Assembly (NCBI GenBank): GCA_036389315.1
Contig: DASVQF010000031.1
Coordinates: 72,132-136,131 of the forward strand
Source: DASQYE01 sp036389315
GTDB taxonomy: Bacteria; Acidobacteriota; Blastocatellia; Pyrinomonadales; Pyrinomonadaceae
DNA: 64,000 bases
Direction of reading: 5' to 3'
Every line of letters starts with the position of its first letter. Position 1 is the first letter of the stretch. The position numbers and the translations under genes were made by a program. Shown here piece by piece: positions 1-8,547 of this stretch. A model generated the notes under the pieces. The model saw nothing but the letters and a program-made list of their open reading frames with translations. It was not told where the DNA came from and did no database searches.

Positions 1-1015
1 CACGCCCGCGAAGCTCCTTGCCGAGCTGCGCGGCGAAGTGCGTGGCGAGCAGGACGACATCCTCTCCGCGCTCGCGCAGCGGCGGAATCTCGACGGGAAA
101 GACCGCCAGGCGAAAGAAGAGGTCGCGGCGGAACTCTCCCATCTCGACCGCCGCGCGCAGGTCGCGGTTGGTGGCGGCGACGACGCGCACATTGACGGGC
201 ACTGGCGCGCGTCCGCCTATGCGGTCAACCATCTTCTCTTCGATGGCGCGCAAGAGCTTGCCCTGCACATTGATGGGCAGCTCGCCGATCTCGTCCAGAA
301 AGACTGTGCCGCCCGAAGCCAGCTCGAACTTTCCCTGGCGACGCTCGCCCGCGCCCGTAAACGCGCCGCGCTCGTGACCGAACAGCTCGTTCTCGATGAG
401 CGTCTCGGGGATGGCGGCGCAGTTGATGGCGACGAAGGCCCCTGTGCGGCGCGGGCTCAAGTGATGCACTGCGCGCGCGAACAACTCTTTGCCCGTGCCC
501 GATTCGCCCAGCAGCAGGACGGTCGCTTCCGTCTGGGCCACGCGCTGCGTCTCGGAGACGGCGCGCTTGATCGGTTCGGATTCGCCGATGATGCGGGGGA
601 AGCCGTAGCGCCTAGACCATTCCTCGCGCAGTAAGATATTTTCCGTGCGCAGGCGAGCCTGTTCCAGGGCGCGCTCGACCAGCAGCAGCAGGTGGTTCGA
701 GTCTACGGGCTTTTGCAGGAAGTCCTGCGCGCCGTCCTTCATGGCCTGCACGGCTTCGTCAATCGAGCCGTAAGCGGTCATCACTATGACGGGAACTTCC
801 GGGTCTGCGGCGCGGGCGGCGCGCAGCACATCTAGACCGGAGCCGTGAGGCATGCGCAGGTCTGTCAGGACGATGCGGTGCGGCGCGCGCGTGATCTCCT
901 GCGCCCCGGCGCGCGCATCCTCGGCCTCCGTCACGCTGTAGCCGGCCTGCTCCAGCGTGAGGCGCAGCACACGCCGAAGGCTCTCTTTATCCTCGACAAG
1001 CAAGATGTCAGGCAT
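1..1015 (-). CDS. NtrC-family sigma-54 response regulator (C-terminus beyond window)
   Basis: I translated the minus strand from the ATG at 1015; the frame stays open to the window edge, so the C-terminal part (end of AAA+ domain and HTH) is missing. Receiver domain is about residues 1-115, with acidic pair E8-D9, phospho-acceptor D52 in LTDLRMP and K102. The sigma-54 AAA+ domain has Walker A GESGTGKE (170-177), the sigma-54 contact loop GAFTGA (217-222) and Walker B GGTVFLDE (235-242). Proteins of this family hydrolyse ATP to remodel sigma-54 RNA polymerase after phosphorylation by a histidine kinase. It lies directly downstream of, and on the same strand as, a minor-pilin operon with a sigma-54 type promoter, so it is the obvious candidate activator (a PilR-like role, inferred). 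No kinase gene is inside the window. Confidence 0.95.
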   Translation of the reverse strand, partial: MPDILLVEDKESLRRVLRLTLEQAGYSVTEAEDARAGAQEITRAPHRIVLTDLRMPHGSGLDVLRAARAADPEVPVIVMTAYGSIDEAVQAMKDGAQDFLQKPVDSNHLLLLVERALEQARLRTENILLREEWSRRYGFPRIIGESEPIKRAVSETQRVAQTEATVLLLGESGTGKELFARAVHHLSPRRTGAFVAINCAAIPETLIENELFGHERGAFTGAGERRQGKFELASGGTVFLDEIGELPINVQGKLLRAIEEKMVDRIGGRAPVPVNVRVVAATNRDLRAAVEMGEFRRDLFFRLAVFPVEIPPLRERGEDVVLLATHFAAQLGKELRGR

Positions 1016-1162
1016 CACTTAAACGACGAGCGCAAGAGAAGGCCCAGGGCGAGGCTTAGCATGCCTCTCATCAATCAACCTTCCCCGAGTGCATCATTCA
1101 TCGTTCGGCGCGCAGGTGTCAAGGCGCAATGCCGGAATGGAAAAGAGCTGCACGCTGATTAA

Positions 1163-1207
1163 AGCAAAGGGGGCGGCAACGGTTGCCACCCCCTTTTGCT
1201 TTTTTTG
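1163..1207. terminator. Strong hairpin terminator, bidirectional
   Basis: A near-perfect stem AGCAAAGGGGGCGGCAAC pairs with its complement ending at 1200. It is followed on the plus strand by seven T residues (1201-1207) and on the minus strand by CTTTAAT. It lies just after the stop of the last pilin gene (1221) and before the regulator start (1015), so on the minus strand it should end the pilin operon transcript. Confidence 0.8.
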
Positions 1208-1220
1208 TGTGAAGGGCTCC

Positions 1221-2573
1221 TTATTTCTCGACGACGCCCGCGACGAGAAAGCCGGGCACGAAGCTGGCCGCCGTGTTGACCGCCGCAGAGTTGTACTGGA
1301 TGGTCGAATTGCCGCCGCCGTCGGTGAAGAACGTCGGGCTTAAAAAGTCCCCAGTGTCGTCGAACTTGGCGACTACTAGACCGCCGTTGATGACGCCGCC
1401 GCCGCCGCCCTCACGCTCGACGACGCCTTCGCCGAGCACCAGTATCAGGCCGTTGAAATTTGTCCCGCCGTGCAGCTTCAGCTTGCCAGTCACGACCAGC
1501 AGGCCCGAGCCCTGGTTGTTGGGCCCAAGCGTGGCATCGCCTTCGATAAAGGTTATGCCCTGGACATTACTCGCGGGCGGCTGCATGGCGCTGGTGAAAT
1601 ACCTGTCGTCGGGCGTGTCCACGGGCAGGCCGTTATCGTCTATGTTAGGTCTCGCAATGGTGCGCAACTGGTTGAGGAATCTTCTGGCGCTATCGGCCGA
1701 GGTGAGCCACTCGGGCGTGGGCTGCGTCCCGCCCGTTCCGTCTCCGAGCGGAGCTACGGGGTCGCCTATGATCTGGTCGAGGGGGCGCTCAATGCCGGTC
1801 GTAATGTCGGGGACGGATGGAAGGTCAGTAGTGAACACGGGCCTGTCTCCGGCCCGCGCCGGGTCGTAGCCTGGGTCTGTGGGCTTGGCCGCATCCTTGC
1901 CCGAATAATGGACGTTCTTGGAGTCGCCCGTGGCGAGCGTGAGATGCGGAGGGGCGAGCGGGTTGGTCGCGCCGATGAGCGTCACGGTCGAAGGCGCGAC
2001 GAAGCCCGCGAGGCCCGCTTCCATAATCATCGTGTCCAGGACTTTGCGCGTGCCGTTGGCCCCGAAGCCGCTCATCGCGTAGCCGGTCACGGTCAGGCGC
2101 AGGCGCTTCGGGCGCGCACTCACGGGAGTATTATCCGGGTCTGTGACAAGGATGCTGTATGCGCCCCTGGTTCCGACGCGCATGACCGGAGTCCCACCAA
2201 TGTTGCTGCACCTGTTTATGTCGGCGCAAGGGAGCTGAAGCCAAGTGCCGAGGTTGGTTCCCGCCACGTTGCGGAAAGAGGCTTGAGTAGTTCCGTCCAG
2301 GCCGAGGGGCGTCCCCGGCGGGGCCGCTACATTCAAGCGCAGGATGTCCAGGGCGCGCTGCAACCCGGCTTCGGCAGCATAGTAGGCGTGCATCTCGGCC
2401 GTCGCGCTGACGGCGTTAGTGCCGGACATGGCGGTGGTCAGGATGAGCGCCCCGCCTGCCGTCAAAAGCAGCGTAGCGATCAGCAGCGTAGTAATCAGCG
2501 CCGCGCCGCGCTCGCTCCTGCGGCGAGGGCGACCCTTCCGTGCGAGGCGTAAAGCTTGAGGGGCAGTCTGCAT
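1221..2573 (-). CDS. PilX-like minor pilin, module 1
   Basis: About 450 residues. A basic leader ends at RRSERG, followed by a prepilin-type hydrophobic segment that begins AALITTLLIATLLL. As in PilX_N and GspK-type tip pilins, the Glu at mature position 5 is absent (Thr). After the helix comes MHAYYAAEAGLQRALD, a typical PilX_N stretch, then a long beta-rich, Gly/Asn-rich C-terminus. The ATG at 2573 is preferred to an upstream TTG at 2579. It is last in a FimT-PilV-PilW-PilX module and closely resembles the product at 4469-6187, especially at both ends, which marks the two as paralogues. Likely role: tip or priming complex of a type IV pilus or type II-like pseudopilus in the inner membrane and periplasm. 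The family call is firm; the exact system is inferred. Confidence 0.85.
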   Translation of the reverse strand: MQTAPQALRLARKGRPRRRSERGAALITTLLIATLLLTAGGALILTTAMSGTNAVSATAEMHAYYAAEAGLQRALDILRLNVAAPPGTPLGLDGTTQASFRNVAGTNLGTWLQLPCADINRCSNIGGTPVMRVGTRGAYSILVTDPDNTPVSARPKRLRLTVTGYAMSGFGANGTRKVLDTMIMEAGLAGFVAPSTVTLIGATNPLAPPHLTLATGDSKNVHYSGKDAAKPTDPGYDPARAGDRPVFTTDLPSVPDITTGIERPLDQIIGDPVAPLGDGTGGTQPTPEWLTSADSARRFLNQLRTIARPNIDDNGLPVDTPDDRYFTSAMQPPASNVQGITFIEGDATLGPNNQGSGLLVVTGKLKLHGGTNFNGLILVLGEGVVEREGGGGGVINGGLVVAKFDDTGDFLSPTFFTDGGGNSTIQYNSAAVNTAASFVPGFLVAGVVEK

Positions 2574-2628
2574 CTTCAAATCATTCCTTTCCTTAAAGGC
2601 TCTGCAACCTTTGGCCAGGGGGCACGCT

Positions 2629-3255
2629 TCAGTATCGCTTCAGCACTTGCGGCGCATTGCGCAGCGCCACCTCCGACTGCATTCGCACCTGCGCAGGCGG
2701 CTGCCCGGAGGGTCGCCACACGTCAACCGTGACATCAATCAAAATCCTCTCGGCCACGTTCGCGGCGGCGGGCCCACCGGCTGCGTTCTGGTAAGAGATG
2801 GCAAAGGCGCGAATGTTGTTGGCGAGGACGTTCGTGCTGCCGGTGACGCGGTCGAAGCGGACGATGGCCGAGACCGGAGCCGGTTGATAAGCGTAGGTGA
2901 TGTCTTCGTCCTGGTCGCTGATGGTCGCGTTGGTGTTGTTGACGTTGGCGCGGATGCGTATCTTGGTCGCCGTCGCGTCGGTCTGAACGATTCCGTTATT
3001 GGTCAGGCCGAAGCCGGAGTTGGCGATCTCGCGCGACATGATCTGAATGGCGCGCTGGGCATCGGCCAGGGCATCCGTCCTGCTGTTCTCGCGCACGCGC
3101 GTTCCGACCGAAGAGGTCAGCAGTGTGCTCGCCGCCGTCATCATCAGCAGCGTCACAGTCATCGCGATGACCAGCTCAAGCAGGGAAAAGCCCGCCTCGC
3201 CTCCGCTGGCTTCTCTTCGGGTCTCGGCTGCTTTCATCATGCTCTCGGTATTCAT
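2629..3255 (-). CDS. PilW-like minor pilin, module 1
   Basis: 208 residues from the ATG at 3255, which overlaps the stop of the preceding PilV-like gene by 4 nt (ATGA), indicating translational coupling. An upstream ATG at 3309 would lie wholly inside that gene. The class III prepilin signal is EAG|FSLLELVIAMTVTLLM, with cleavage after Gly and Glu at mature position 5. A conserved block AQRAIQIMSREIANSGFGL follows, shared almost word for word with the copy at 6230-6907. The family (PilW / GspJ-like) joins the pilus tip complex. Sequence after the helix is beta-rich, with RFDRVTGSTNVLANNI matching the module-2 copy in layout. Confidence 0.87.
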   Translation of the reverse strand: MNTESMMKAAETRREASGGEAGFSLLELVIAMTVTLLMMTAASTLLTSSVGTRVRENSRTDALADAQRAIQIMSREIANSGFGLTNNGIVQTDATATKIRIRANVNNTNATISDQDEDITYAYQPAPVSAIVRFDRVTGSTNVLANNIRAFAISYQNAAGGPAAANVAERILIDVTVDVWRPSGQPPAQVRMQSEVALRNAPQVLKRY

Positions 3256-3695
3256 GGCTGACTCGATTGGGCTCGCTGTGTGACGATGGTGACGGGATCG
3301 GCAGACCACCGGGCCCCGGCTCTCTGCGGCGTGACGGTGACGGTGATAGTCTTTAAAGTCGGCGTCGTGTCCTGTATCTGGGCGATGACTGCGTAGGGAC
3401 GGCCTTCGCGCCAGACCGTCAGAGGAGCGGGCGCAGCCGGCGTTTCCTGAAGGAGCGGGTCTGTCGTGCTGACCGTAAAGCGAGCGTTGCGCAGCGTCTC
3501 AAGGGCCTGCTGCGCGATGGCTAAAGCCTGCGCGCGGTCGTGCCCGCCGTTGTTATTGCGCACGGCAAAGGCGAAGAGCAAGGCCGAGCCGAGCACGACT
3601 ATCATCATGATGACGAGAGCGATGGTGGTCTCGATCAGGGTGAAGCCCTGTGCGTTGCCGCTCTCGCCCGCGTCTCTCTTCGATCTTGCCTTCAT
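3252..3695 (-). CDS. PilV-like minor pilin, module 1
   Basis: 147 residues from the ATG at 3695, which has GAGG about 8 nt upstream; a further upstream ATG at 3728 lacks this. The prepilin signal is QG|FTLIETTIALVIMMIVV with Glu at mature position 5. After the helix, AVRNNNGGHDRAQALAIAQQALETLRNARF closely parallels the second copy at 6967-7428. The C-terminus ends in a strand containing TLKTITVTVTPQRAG, also shared. Family proteins (PilV / GspI-like) are minor pilins processed by prepilin peptidase in the inner membrane. The stop overlaps the next start. Confidence 0.85.
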   Translation of the reverse strand: MKARSKRDAGESGNAQGFTLIETTIALVIMMIVVLGSALLFAFAVRNNNGGHDRAQALAIAQQALETLRNARFTVSTTDPLLQETPAAPAPLTVWREGRPYAVIAQIQDTTPTLKTITVTVTPQRAGARWSADPVTIVTQRAQSSQP

Positions 3696-3761
3696 CGCCT
3701 GACCTCTCGTTCCGAATAGCTCTCGCAATGCTTAACGTCGCCGTCCTTTCCCTCGACAGGC

Positions 3762-4436
3762 TCAGTAGCCCGTGATTCGCATGTTGTCGTTGCGTATGTT
3801 GAGATTCGAGTTAACGCTTGTGTCTATCGTGACGGCGCTCGGCTGCGTGGCGGTGGCGCTGCCGTCTGCGAGCGACGCGTCGCCCGAAGTCGAGAGCCTG
3901 ATGGCCGTGCTGCTCGGGCTGCCGTAAGCGGCCGTGGTCTGTATCTGGAAGGCCGGCGGCGTGACGTAGACGGCCTGAATGGCTGCTGCCGCCGCATTGA
4001 CTGCGCGCCCGCGCCAGTTGAAAGCAATCGTGATCGGCAAGGGCGTCGAGCCGGTGTTGAAGAAGACGCCCTGCTCGGGCGGAATGTTGATTTGGCGCGG
4101 CGCGTCCACGTTGCCGTCGCCGTCAAAGTCCATGACGACCGTGTAGGAGCGCGCGCCAGTGATCTGCACGAAAGCCATCGGCGGTTGCGGCAGCAGTCCC
4201 GGCGGCCCTGCATGGCGACGCATGGAGTCGTGACGGGCCTTCTCCACGTAGCTCATGAACTCGCGCGAAGCGTTCTTCATACGCATGAACTGCTGCGCGC
4301 CGGAGATACGCATCAGCGCGTAGCCCATGATGACCGTCACCATCGCCACCATGATGAGCAGCTCAATGATGGACGCGCCGCGCTCGCCGCGCCTCGCTGG
4401 CTCTTCTCTTGAACTCTCTCTTTCGTGGCCTCTCAT
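3762..4436 (-). CDS. FimT/GspH-like minor pilin, module 1
   Basis: 224 residues. The leader ends RRGERG, followed by the prepilin helix ASIIELLIMVAMVTVIM with Glu at mature position 5. The conserved FimT/GspH layout follows: FMSYVEKARHDSMRRHA, then a beta domain with the F.WRGR motif (AFNWRGRA). Start ATG 4436 has GGAGA 5-9 nt upstream. It opens module 1, and its stop lies 67 nt before the PilV-like start at 3695. Compared with the paralogue at 7450-8391 it lacks the extra C-terminal Ig-like part. Confidence 0.85.
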   Translation of the reverse strand: MRGHERESSREEPARRGERGASIIELLIMVAMVTVIMGYALMRISGAQQFMRMKNASREFMSYVEKARHDSMRRHAGPPGLLPQPPMAFVQITGARSYTVVMDFDGDGNVDAPRQINIPPEQGVFFNTGSTPLPITIAFNWRGRAVNAAAAAIQAVYVTPPAFQIQTTAAYGSPSSTAIRLSTSGDASLADGSATATQPSAVTIDTSVNSNLNIRNDNMRITGY

Positions 4437-4468
4437 CTCGTCTCCGGTGAAGTCCGAAATCTTCGGGG

Positions 4469-6187
4469 CTAGTATTCACTTATTCCGATCGGGTAACGGC
4501 TGGCCGAAAGCAGCGCCTTCTCCACCCAGCTCGGGTCGAAGGTGATGCTCGACGTGCCGCCGCCGTTGGCCATGAAGGTCGGCGCGAGGAAGGGGCCGCC
4601 CCAGGTTCCGCGACTGAACCGGGCGAGGGCGAATGCGCCGAGCGATGCGCCGTTGCCGCCGCCGTTACGCACTATCACTCCGTCGCCTAAGACGAGCATC
4701 AAGCCCTTGAATTCGTCGTTGCCGTTGAGCGTCACAGTCCCCGTGCAGACCAGCAAGCCTGCGCCGCCGTCGGGCGTGGCGTTGCCGTCCATGAAGGTAA
4801 ACTTCGGCTCTGCGACAGTGCCGTAATCGGGGGGCGGCGAAGCGTTGGTGTAATAGCGATTCTGCAAATGGGCCGCCGTCTCAAGCTTGTTGAGAGTGCG
4901 GCGCGCTTCGTCTGCCGTCTGAAGGAAGGGAACCAGGCTTGAGATCGGAACTTTGATAGCGGCCGGATTACCCGTCACCTGTCCGCTCGCTCCGATGTTG
5001 CTGATGAGGGTGTAATCGACCGTGCTCGTGACGGCGATGGCCGGAATCTTTTGGCCGCCCGTGGGCGCGTTGCCGCTGTAAGAATAGACGGCGCTGCTTC
5101 CGGCGCTGAAAGTCATCGGGGTGATATTGTCGTCGGCGCTGCGAATGGCCAGCAGGCCGCTCGGCCAGTAGTCGAACAGAAATCGGCCGACCATCATCTC
5201 CATCTGTTTCCTCGCGCCGCGCGGCCCATAGCCGTTGACGCGCACGAGTATGCGCCTGGGCTGGGGCGCGGCTATCGTGACGGCGACGTTCTTGTCACCG
5301 CCGGTCGGCGTGTTGAGACGGAGCGGGTTCGCGGCAAAGGTGTAGAGCGTGCCCTGGTTGTCGTAGGTGGTCGCCTTAAAATCAACGTCCACCGTGCTGG
5401 TCGAATTGGTCAGGGTGGTGCCGCCGCTGGTGACCGTGCAGTTGATGATGATGGTCGCCGTCCACGGGGCCGTCTGGTTGATGGTCAGCGTGAAAGGCGT
5501 GCCCGCCGGGATGGCAGCACCGCCGCCATTTATGTCGGTCGTAAAGCTGCCGAGCAGGCTCGCGATGCTCGGGTAGGCGTTGACGGTGGTCGAAGCCTGC
5601 GCATTGTACGTGATCTTTGCCTTCGAGCCGCCGTTGGTGCAACTGCTGAGCACGCCCAGATTGGTGAACTGGATAGACTTTTGCTCGGAACAGGTGCTCG
5701 TCGGAAAGATGCCCGTGGTCGAGAAGGTTATCCGGCTGGAATTGTCCGGGTCTGTCAGCACGGCGTTGTAGGCCGAGCCGTTCAAGGTCGAATAAGGCGT
5801 CGTGATCGGCACGCGGTCTGTGACGGTCGCATCATAGGGAAGCCACTTCGAGAGGCGCGCGAAAGGGCTCGCCTGCGTGGTCGCCGGGTCGCCCGCCGCG
5901 TTGGAGTTGGCCGGCGTCACAGCGTCGCGGTAGGTCAGGCTCGGCGAGACGTTCCCTCTGAGCACGTTGATCGTCGCTTGCAGACCGGCCTCGGCCGCAT
6001 AGTAAGCCTGCATCTCCGAGGTCGAGTCATGTGAGTTGGCCGCCGACATGGCGGTGGTCAGGATGAGCGCCCCGCCCGCCGTCAAAAGCAGCGCCGACAT
6101 CAACAGCATAGTGATGAGCGCCGCGCCGCGCTCAGTCTTGTGGCGCACGCTCCTCCTGCGTCTGCTCTTCATCCGGAATTTCTGCAT
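4469..6187 (-). CDS. PilX-like minor pilin, module 2 (long form)
   Basis: About 572 residues from the ATG at 6187, chosen because GAGG lies 9 nt upstream; ATG 6202 and TTG 6229 are alternatives in the same frame. The leader is highly basic (KSRRRRSVRHKTERG) and the prepilin helix starts AALITMLLMSALLL, lacking Glu5 as in PilX/GspK proteins. YYAAEAGLQATINVLRGN matches module 1. The central region is about 120 residues longer than in the module-1 paralogue and rich in Ser, Thr and Asn with several Cys. The C-terminal block (LLVCTGTVTLNGNDEFKGL and following) aligns well with the module-1 block GLLVVTGKLKLHGGTNFNGL. Likely pilus-tip protein with a divergent exposed domain. Confidence 0.83.
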   Translation of the reverse strand: MQKFRMKSRRRRSVRHKTERGAALITMLLMSALLLTAGGALILTTAMSAANSHDSTSEMQAYYAAEAGLQATINVLRGNVSPSLTYRDAVTPANSNAAGDPATTQASPFARLSKWLPYDATVTDRVPITTPYSTLNGSAYNAVLTDPDNSSRITFSTTGIFPTSTCSEQKSIQFTNLGVLSSCTNGGSKAKITYNAQASTTVNAYPSIASLLGSFTTDINGGGAAIPAGTPFTLTINQTAPWTATIIINCTVTSGGTTLTNSTSTVDVDFKATTYDNQGTLYTFAANPLRLNTPTGGDKNVAVTIAAPQPRRILVRVNGYGPRGARKQMEMMVGRFLFDYWPSGLLAIRSADDNITPMTFSAGSSAVYSYSGNAPTGGQKIPAIAVTSTVDYTLISNIGASGQVTGNPAAIKVPISSLVPFLQTADEARRTLNKLETAAHLQNRYYTNASPPPDYGTVAEPKFTFMDGNATPDGGAGLLVCTGTVTLNGNDEFKGLMLVLGDGVIVRNGGGNGASLGAFALARFSRGTWGGPFLAPTFMANGGGTSSITFDPSWVEKALLSASRYPIGISEY

Positions 6188-6229
6188 CAGAGATAACCTC
6201 ATCCGTTTATTAAAATCCCCTGGGCCCAA

Positions 6230-6907
6230 TCAGTATTGCGTCGGGTCTGCGTTGCGCAGCACGACATCCGAGACGAGCTGCATGTCACCTTCGGGCTGGT
6301 AGCCGGGGCTGCCCGGAGCGCCGCGCGCAGGCAGCGTCACGCAGATGGTGATGACCACGTACTTGGCCGCCGAGGGCGTGACTTCGACTGCGCCCGCCGC
6401 CGGAGTGATGTCGCAATCGGTCGTCGTGTAATCTATCTTGGAGGCGTAGTAGCGTATGCGGAAAGAGTCTATGCGGTTGGCGAGCACCGTGGTCAGGTTG
6501 TTGGTGTTGACATCCAGGCGCGCGATGAAGCTGTTCGTCCCGTCGTTAACCAGCCTGTATTGCACGTCCTCGTCGCGGTCGGTTACGGAGTTGCTCGTCG
6601 TCTCTCCACGGAACGCGTTGAGGTTGGCGCGAAAACGGATCGAGCTGGCTCCGGTATCGGATGCGACGAGCCCGTTGTTCATCAGGCCGAAGCCGGAGTT
6701 GGCGATTTCGCGCGACATGACGTTCAGAGCGCGCTGCACGTCCGCGATGGCTTCCGATTTCTGGTTCTCCCTGGCGCGGATGTTGAAGGAGCCGGCGAGC
6801 AGGGCGCTCGCCGCACCCATGACGACGAGCGTGATCGCCATCGCGATGACAAGCTCGAAGAGCGAGAAGCCTGCCTCGGCCGAGGGTTGGTTGTTTCGTC
6901 TATTCAT
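6230..6907 (-). CDS. PilW-like minor pilin, module 2
   Basis: 225 residues; start ATG at 6907 directly after GAGAGAGG. The prepilin signal is EAG|FSLFELVIAMAITLVV with Glu5. The block VQRALNVMSREIANSGFGLMNNG is nearly identical to the module-1 PilW, and the DEDVQ.R / RLDVNTNNLTTVLANRI layout is conserved. A Cys pair (TDCDITPAAG and VVITICVTL) is not found in the module-1 protein and may form a disulfide. The gene ends just before the PilX-like start region, consistent with one operon. Confidence 0.87.
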   Translation of the reverse strand: MNRRNNQPSAEAGFSLFELVIAMAITLVVMGAASALLAGSFNIRARENQKSEAIADVQRALNVMSREIANSGFGLMNNGLVASDTGASSIRFRANLNAFRGETTSNSVTDRDEDVQYRLVNDGTNSFIARLDVNTNNLTTVLANRIDSFRIRYYASKIDYTTTDCDITPAAGAVEVTPSAAKYVVITICVTLPARGAPGSPGYQPEGDMQLVSDVVLRNADPTQY

Positions 6908-6966
6908 CCTCTCTCACTTTCAATCACGAAGACCGTCGCCGGGCATGAGAAGTGGCTGCGCTGCCC

Positions 6967-7428
6967 TTACTGTATGAAGTCGCCTGTCTCAGGCGAAGCG
7001 CGCAGTGAGGTGAGGACGACAGCATTGGCGGCCCAGAGTTGGCCCGCGCTCATCGGCGTCACCTGGATCGTGATCTTCTTCAGGGTCGAGCTGCCGCCGC
7101 AGGCAGCCGTGTCGCAGATGACCGTCTGCACGCTGTAGTTGCGCCCGTCGCCGTTGACGACCGTCGTGTTGGTCGTGCCCGCCGCGAGCGTCGCGTCGTT
7201 GAAGCTAACGCTGCGCAGCCGCTCCATGCGCTGCTGCGCGACGGCGAGCGCCACGGCGCGGTCGGCCGCGCCCGAGTTGTTGCGCGTCGCGTAGACAAAG
7301 AGCGAGGCCACGCTGAGCCCTGCGACCATCATCACGACCAGCGCAATGACCGTCTCGATCATCGTGAAGCCGCGCTCGCTCCTGCTCGTCCGAGACCGTG
7401 CCATATTCCTCATAGCTTTTTCTCTCAT
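6967..7428 (-). CDS. PilV-like minor pilin, module 2
   Basis: 153 residues; ATG at 7428 is preceded by GGAAAGAG. Prepilin signal ERG|FTMIETVIALVVMMVAG with Glu5. ATRNNSGAADRAVALAVAQQRMERLRSVSF parallels the module-1 copy. A Cys pair (VICDTAACGG) is specific to this copy. The C-terminus STLKKITIQVTPMSAGQLWAANAVV matches the module-1 C-terminus in order and spacing. Confidence 0.86.
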   Translation of the reverse strand: MREKAMRNMARSRTSRSERGFTMIETVIALVVMMVAGLSVASLFVYATRNNSGAADRAVALAVAQQRMERLRSVSFNDATLAAGTTNTTVVNGDGRNYSVQTVICDTAACGGSSTLKKITIQVTPMSAGQLWAANAVVLTSLRASPETGDFIQ

Positions 7429-7449
7429 CGCTCTTTCCCTTCGTCTCCC

Positions 7450-8391
7450 TTACTTCGTGACCGTGACCTTGATATCCGCCGAGGTGCAGCCGGTGCTGAA
7501 GGTGACCTTGAACGTCCCGCGCGTCTTGTTCCGAGACCTGACGACGAAGGTGGTCGTGCCGTTGGCGGCGACCGTCTGCGAAGCGGGCGTGACCTGAAGA
7601 TTGCTCGGAACAGAGGCCGTGACCGTGGCGGCCGCGATGACCGAGGCGGTGACCGTCTGCGACGTGCCGCCGTTCTGCTTGATGGAGAAAGAAGAAGGGG
7701 AGATTGTGAGCTTGCAGGAGGGAGAAGAACCAGTGCCCGTGATGCTGCCGCCCGGCGCTACGTCCACGGCGGAACAGTCCGTCGTGGAGGTGGTGGCCGG
7801 CGCGGTCGTGCCGGTCACAGTGGCATCCGAATAGACATCCACGGTCTTGTTGACGTTTGTATTGGTCGTGACGGTCGGCGCGTCCTCAAGGTCGCTATCC
7901 ACCGTGACATCGCCCGAAGCCGAGATGTCAATGGTGGCCTGGTTGCCTTTACTGTTCTGAAGCGCGAAGGTGAGCATGCAGGCCGTCATGCGCCCGCGCC
8001 AGTCGAAGGCAATCGCCTGCGTCGCTTCGCTCAGCATCGAGACTCCGTCTTCAAACTTGAAGTCGCGCGTGGTCGCCGTCCCCGTCCCGTCGAAGTCCAT
8101 AGTCACGCGGTAGGTGTTTGAGCCTATGAACTCTATCTTGCTCGGCGCGGCGGATGAGGTGTGGCGACGCACGGCGTCTATGCGGGCCTTCTCCACGTAG
8201 GATGCGAAGACGCGCGCCGACCCCGACAGCTTCATATTCTCGCGCGCCGTGGTGATGCTCATGAAGGCGAATGCTCCGACGATGACCATCACCGTCACCG
8301 TCAGCATCAACTGCAACAAAGAGAACCCGTCTTCACTGTGCAAGCGATTGGCTGCTACAGAAGAATCGCCCGTATTAAGCTGCTTGCTCAT
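7450..8391 (-). CDS. FimT/GspH-like minor pilin with C-terminal Ig-like extension, module 2
   Basis: 313 residues, first gene of the operon; ATG 8391 has a clear GGAGG 6 nt upstream. The prepilin segment DG|FSLLQLMLTVTVMVIVG has Gln where most pilins have Glu5. The FimT-like part (FASYVEKARIDAVRRHTSS, AIAFDWRGRMTAC) covers residues 1 to about 190. An added C-terminal domain of about 110 residues with a regular beta pattern (KLTISPSSFSIKQNGGTSQTVTA..., TPASQTVAANGTTTFVV) resembles bacterial Ig-like repeats and could be an adhesion or stacking module. The Ig call rests on pattern only. Confidence 0.85.
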   Translation of the reverse strand: MSKQLNTGDSSVAANRLHSEDGFSLLQLMLTVTVMVIVGAFAFMSITTARENMKLSGSARVFASYVEKARIDAVRRHTSSAAPSKIEFIGSNTYRVTMDFDGTGTATTRDFKFEDGVSMLSEATQAIAFDWRGRMTACMLTFALQNSKGNQATIDISASGDVTVDSDLEDAPTVTTNTNVNKTVDVYSDATVTGTTAPATTSTTDCSAVDVAPGGSITGTGSSPSCKLTISPSSFSIKQNGGTSQTVTASVIAAATVTASVPSNLQVTPASQTVAANGTTTFVVRSRNKTRGTFKVTFSTGCTSADIKVTVTK

Positions 8392-8467
8392 CTCTGCCTC
8401 CGAGACAAATCATTTGAAGGGAACCGGCCTGGCCGCTCGCCTGAGAGACCTGCGCGAGCCCATCAGG

Positions 8468-8483
8468 TGCAAGAGACATACCA
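8468..8483 (-). promoter_or_regulatory. Sigma-54 (-24/-12) promoter for the pilin operon
   Basis: Reading the minus strand, TGGTATGTCTCTTGCA has the invariant GG and GC separated by exactly 10 nt, and matches YTGGCACGNNNNTTGCW at most positions. The predicted transcription start is near 8457, giving a 66-nt leader before the ATG at 8391. An NtrC-type activator is encoded downstream of the same operon. Confidence 0.65.
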
Positions 8484-8547
8484 CGCAGAAAGGTTTGAAA
8501 ATCCTGCGGAAATAGCGGATTGCCCTCCGCTCTGAGCCCTCTGCTTC

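Noticed and set aside
5051..6034. Plus-strand open frame opposite the PilX-like gene
   Set aside because: Arg/Gly-rich composition and full overlap with a convincing pilin gene make it a shadow.
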